Assembly: GCA_024277405.1 (NCBI GenBank)
Contig: JAJRVI010000079.1
Span: forward strand, 1 to 8,508
Direction: 5' to 3'
Length of the DNA stretch: 8,508 nucleotides
Source: Fidelibacterota bacterium
GTDB lineage: Bacteria; Bipolaricaulota; Bipolaricaulia; Bipolaricaulales; Bipolaricaulaceae
Shown: piece after piece, positions 6,612 through 8,508 of the stretch
How positions within the stretch are numbered: position 1 is the stretch's first letter
Layout: each line of letters starts with the position of its first letter
The notes under the pieces: model-generated
Databases searched by the model: none
What the model was told of the DNA's origin: nothing
Seen by the model: only the letters and a program-made list of their open reading frames with translations
Position numbers and translations under genes: made by a program

Positions 6612-6637
6612 GTCCCCCGGAAAAAAAACCGGTGGAC
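6612..6637. repeat. Inverted repeat with an A8 loop
   Basis: Arms 6612-6620 and 6629-6637 pair at eight of nine positions (GTCC, one mismatch, CCGG) around eight consecutive A bases at 6621-6628, the longest homopolymer in the window. On the minus strand, where ribD transcription would arrive, the loop is T8 preceded by CCACCGG. Because the T run lies in the loop and not after the stem, it is not a standard terminator. It may still help stop transcription between the convergent MFS and ribD genes. Confidence 0.4.
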
Positions 6638-6667
6638 GTCACTCCCCTGTGGGGTTCCCGGGGCCAA

Positions 6668-6692
6668 AGCGGCGCGATCCGCTCCCGTTTTT
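6668..6692 (+). terminator. Weak candidate intrinsic terminator after the MFS gene
   Basis: AGCGG (6668-6672), a 6-base loop and CCGCT (6679-6683) are followed by CCCG and then TTTTT at 6688-6692. The stem is short, the U-tract starts four bases after it, and it lies about 145 bp past the MFS stop codon. It is therefore only a possible terminator for plus-strand transcription running toward ribD. Confidence 0.3.
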
Positions 6693-6728
6693 ATGCACCC
6701 CGGGCGGAGAAACCGTGGATGGAGAAAT

Positions 6729-6753
6729 GTAGCGGCGGGGCTCGCACCCGCCG
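6729..6753 (+). repeat. GTAG-headed REP-like hairpin, copy 2
   Basis: GTAG (6729-6732) is followed by CGGCGGG, a 7-base loop GCTCGCA, and CCCGCCG. Compared with copy 1, stem positions 7 and 23 change together from T-A to G-C, which preserves pairing. The two copies face each other with their GTAG heads inward and 120 bp between them, the arrangement of a BIME (a pair of inverted REPs). It lies 29 bp beyond the ribD stop codon in the direction of ribD transcription. Confidence 0.6.
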
Positions 6754-6781
6754 TCCGTCGCTTCGCGGTGTCCGGGGGACG

Positions 6782-7885
6782 TTACACCGGGGCCGCGGGA
6801 TGGGCGACCACGAGGAGGTCATCCCCCAACCGCTCCACCCGCCTGATCTTGAAACGCGGGGCCTTTCCCAATGCGGAAAAGCCCTCGCCGCCGAAGGCGG
6901 GGACCGCCCCCCGCCCCCCGATCACCACCGGACCGTAGAAGAAATAGACCAGGTTCACCAGCCCCCGGGAAAGGAACGACCACGCCACCTCGCCGCCCCC
7001 CTCCACCAGCACCGAGTCGATCCCTCGCTCCCCCAGCCAGCGGAGGACCGCCTCGGGATCCACCCGGCCCTCCCGGGCGGGGAACCGCCGCACCTCGGCG
7101 CCCCGCCCCCTCAACGCCTCCTCCGCCTCGGGGGGCATCGCGTCCGTGGTGGCGATGAGGACGCCCCCGTCTTCCTCCAGCACCCGGGCTGTGGGCGGGG
7201 TCTTGCCCCTGGAGTCCAGGACGACCCTCATGGGGTTCGGCCCGGGCACCTCCCGCACCGTGAGCTCGGGATCGTCGGCGAGGACCGTGTTCACCCCCAC
7301 GAGCACCGCGGCGTGGCGGCGCCGGAGCTCGTGCGCCCTCCTCCTCGCGGTGGGCCCGGTTATCCAGCGGGATTCCCCCGACCTCGTGGCGATCCGCCCG
7401 TCCAACGACATGGCGAGCTTCAGGGAGACGAACGGCCTCCCCGTCCTCGTCCACCAGAAGAAGATCTCGTTGAGCTCCCGGGCCTCCTCTTCGAGGACCC
7501 CCTCGATCACCTCGATCCCCGCGGCCCGGAGCTTCTCCACGCCCTTTCCGTTCACCCGAGGGTTGGGGTCGCGGGCCGCGATGATCACCCGCTTTATCCC
7601 CGCGGCGATGATCCGATCGGCGCAGGAGGGCGTCTTCTTCCCGGGGAAGTCCACGCACGGCTCCAGGTTCACGTAGAGGTCGGCTCCCCGGGCGGCATCC
7701 CCCGCCCGCTCCAGGGCCACCGCCTCGGCGTGGGGGCCGCCGTAGCGGGCGTGGTAGCCCTCGGCCACCACCGTCCCGCCCTTCACCACCACCGCCCCCA
7801 CCAGGGGGTTGGGCCGGGTGTAACCCTCCCCCCGCCGGGCGAGCTCCAGGGCCCGCCGCATGAACCCCACGTGGACCTCAACCAT
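6782..7885 (-). CDS. ribD: Bifunctional riboflavin deaminase/reductase RibD
   Basis: This 367-residue full-length enzyme carries out two successive cytoplasmic steps of riboflavin synthesis: deamination of the pyrimidine ring of the GTP-derived intermediate, then NADPH reduction of its ribosyl side chain. The zinc deaminase domain (1-145) has NPLVGAVVV at 26-34, HAE at 52-54 and Cys77/Cys88 as ligands. The reductase domain (150-365) has VSLKLAMSLDGRIA, WITG, VLVGVNTVLADDPELTVR and VLVEGGGEVA. The two zinc cysteines are ten residues apart (PC-VDFPGKKTPS-C), where the common pattern is eight with Ser-His after the first Cys. ATG 7885 overlaps the end of rpe by 8 bp, implying translational coupling; GTG 7894 would add three residues. 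No riboflavin synthase or lumazine synthase gene is seen downstream, and there is no FMN riboswitch in view. Confidence 0.95.
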   Translation of the reverse strand: MVEVHVGFMRRALELARRGEGYTRPNPLVGAVVVKGGTVVAEGYHARYGGPHAEAVALERAGDAARGADLYVNLEPCVDFPGKKTPSCADRIIAAGIKRVIIAARDPNPRVNGKGVEKLRAAGIEVIEGVLEEEARELNEIFFWWTRTGRPFVSLKLAMSLDGRIATRSGESRWITGPTARRRAHELRRRHAAVLVGVNTVLADDPELTVREVPGPNPMRVVLDSRGKTPPTARVLEEDGGVLIATTDAMPPEAEEALRGRGAEVRRFPAREGRVDPEAVLRWLGERGIDSVLVEGGGEVAWSFLSRGLVNLVYFFYGPVVIGGRGAVPAFGGEGFSALGKAPRFKIRRVERLGDDLLVVAHPAAPV

Positions 7886-8507
7886 GGACGGCACGCAGCA
7901 GCTCCGCGGCCGCGGCGGCGGGGTCCCCCTTCCCGAAGATGGCGGAGCCGGCGACGATCACCTCGGCCCCGGCCTCCACCACCGCCCGCACGTTCCCGGG
8001 CTCTATCCCCCCGTCCCCGGCGATGGCGATCCCCCGATCCCCGATGAGCGCGCGCAGCTCGCGGATCCGCTCGAGGGCCTCGGGCATGAATCTCTGGCCC
8101 CCGAACCCCGGCTCCACCGACATCACCAACACCCAGTCCACCCGGTCCAGGTAGGGGATGATCGCCTCCAGGGGGGTGCCCGGCCGGAGGGAGATCCCCA
8201 CCTTGCAACCGAGCTTCCTTATCGTGCGGATCACCTCATCGGGGGGATCGGAGGCCTCCACGTGGAAGGTGATCACGTCCTCGGGCCCCACCCGGAACCT
8301 GGGGGCGTAGACCGCCGGGCGCTCGATCATGAGGTGGATGTCGAAGGGGATGGAGGTATGGCGGCGGAGGGCGTTCACCACCGGGGGGCCGAAGGTGAGG
8401 TTGGGGACGAAGTGGCCGTCCATGACATCGAAGTGGATGTACTCCGAGATCGCTTCCACCGCCCGGATCTCCTCGGCCAGGCGGCCGAAGTCCGCCGAAA
8501 GGAGCGA
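7878..8507 (-). CDS. rpe: Ribulose-phosphate 3-epimerase, 5' end cut by window edge
   Basis: The visible 209 residues begin SLLSADFGRLAEEI, so only the first handful of codons lie beyond base 8508. The enzyme interconverts ribulose 5-phosphate and xylulose 5-phosphate in the pentose phosphate or Calvin pathways. It is a TIM barrel with metal and catalytic residues visible: HFDVMDG (His25, Asp27 of the visible part), HLM (His58), MSVEPGFGGQ at 129-138 and DGGI with Asp165. The phosphate-binding GSAIF is near the end. A GTG at 8459 also opens this frame, but the conserved N-terminus upstream shows that the true start is outside the window. It is the first visible gene of an operon with ribD, whose ATG lies inside its last codons. 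Confidence 0.95.
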   Translation of the reverse strand, partial: SLLSADFGRLAEEIRAVEAISEYIHFDVMDGHFVPNLTFGPPVVNALRRHTSIPFDIHLMIERPAVYAPRFRVGPEDVITFHVEASDPPDEVIRTIRKLGCKVGISLRPGTPLEAIIPYLDRVDWVLVMSVEPGFGGQRFMPEALERIRELRALIGDRGIAIAGDGGIEPGNVRAVVEAGAEVIVAGSAIFGKGDPAAAAAELLRAVHG

Positions 8508-8508
8508 T

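Noticed and set aside
4816..6642. 608-codon minus-strand open frame spanning the MFS gene and part of the membrane-protein gene
   Set aside because: It crosses a divergent promoter region and two recognisable genes, and its sequence is Arg/Pro/Glu-rich without motifs. It is a GC-driven shadow.
6632..8047. 471-codon plus-strand open frame opposite ribD and rpe
   Set aside because: The minus strand encodes unmistakable RibD and Rpe. The plus frame is repetitive Pro/His/Arg with no motif.

Overview
The window is GC-rich bacterial DNA. Its proteins are rich in Arg, Glu, Gly, Leu and Pro and poor in Asn and Lys, and its third codon positions are mostly G or C, as in thermophilic or high-GC lineages. 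There is no rRNA or other taxonomic marker, so the organism cannot be named from this sequence. Deinococcus-Thermus, Chloroflexi-type and uncultured thermophile phyla are all compatible. The high GC also produces long antisense open frames, which are not genes.

Left end (1-1099): a complete REP-associated tyrosine (Y1/HUH, IS200-like) transposase gene, bracketed by a perfect 24-bp inverted repeat. The right copy supplies the last codons and the stop of the gene. A third, imperfect copy lies at the window edge. Next comes about 330 bp with no convincing gene, ending in a possible promoter.

Middle (1433-6522): a very large gene encodes a GNAT acetyltransferase fused to about 880 residues of repeated beta-sandwich modules (Ig-like and aldose-epimerase/galactose-mutarotase-like, my fold inference). 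Its 3' end overlaps by 17 bp the end of a convergent gene for a six-helix integral membrane protein. Divergent from that membrane gene, across an 80-bp control region, is an MFS transporter of the fosmidomycin-resistance (Fsr) type.

Right end (6523-8508): about 260 bp of non-coding DNA is crowded with hairpins, including two related GTAG-headed palindromes in opposite orientation (REP/BIME-like). Then comes a minus-strand operon: ribulose-phosphate 3-epimerase (rpe, cut at its 5' end by the window edge) overlapping by 8 bp the bifunctional riboflavin deaminase/reductase ribD. These two share a pathway link through ribulose 5-phosphate, the precursor of the carbon skeleton used for riboflavin.

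Most unusual are the GNAT/beta-sandwich fusion, the transposase whose reading frame terminates inside its own inverted repeat, the covarying pair of REP-like hairpins, and TAnnnT boxes that sit 9-10 nt before candidate start codons of all three plus-strand genes.
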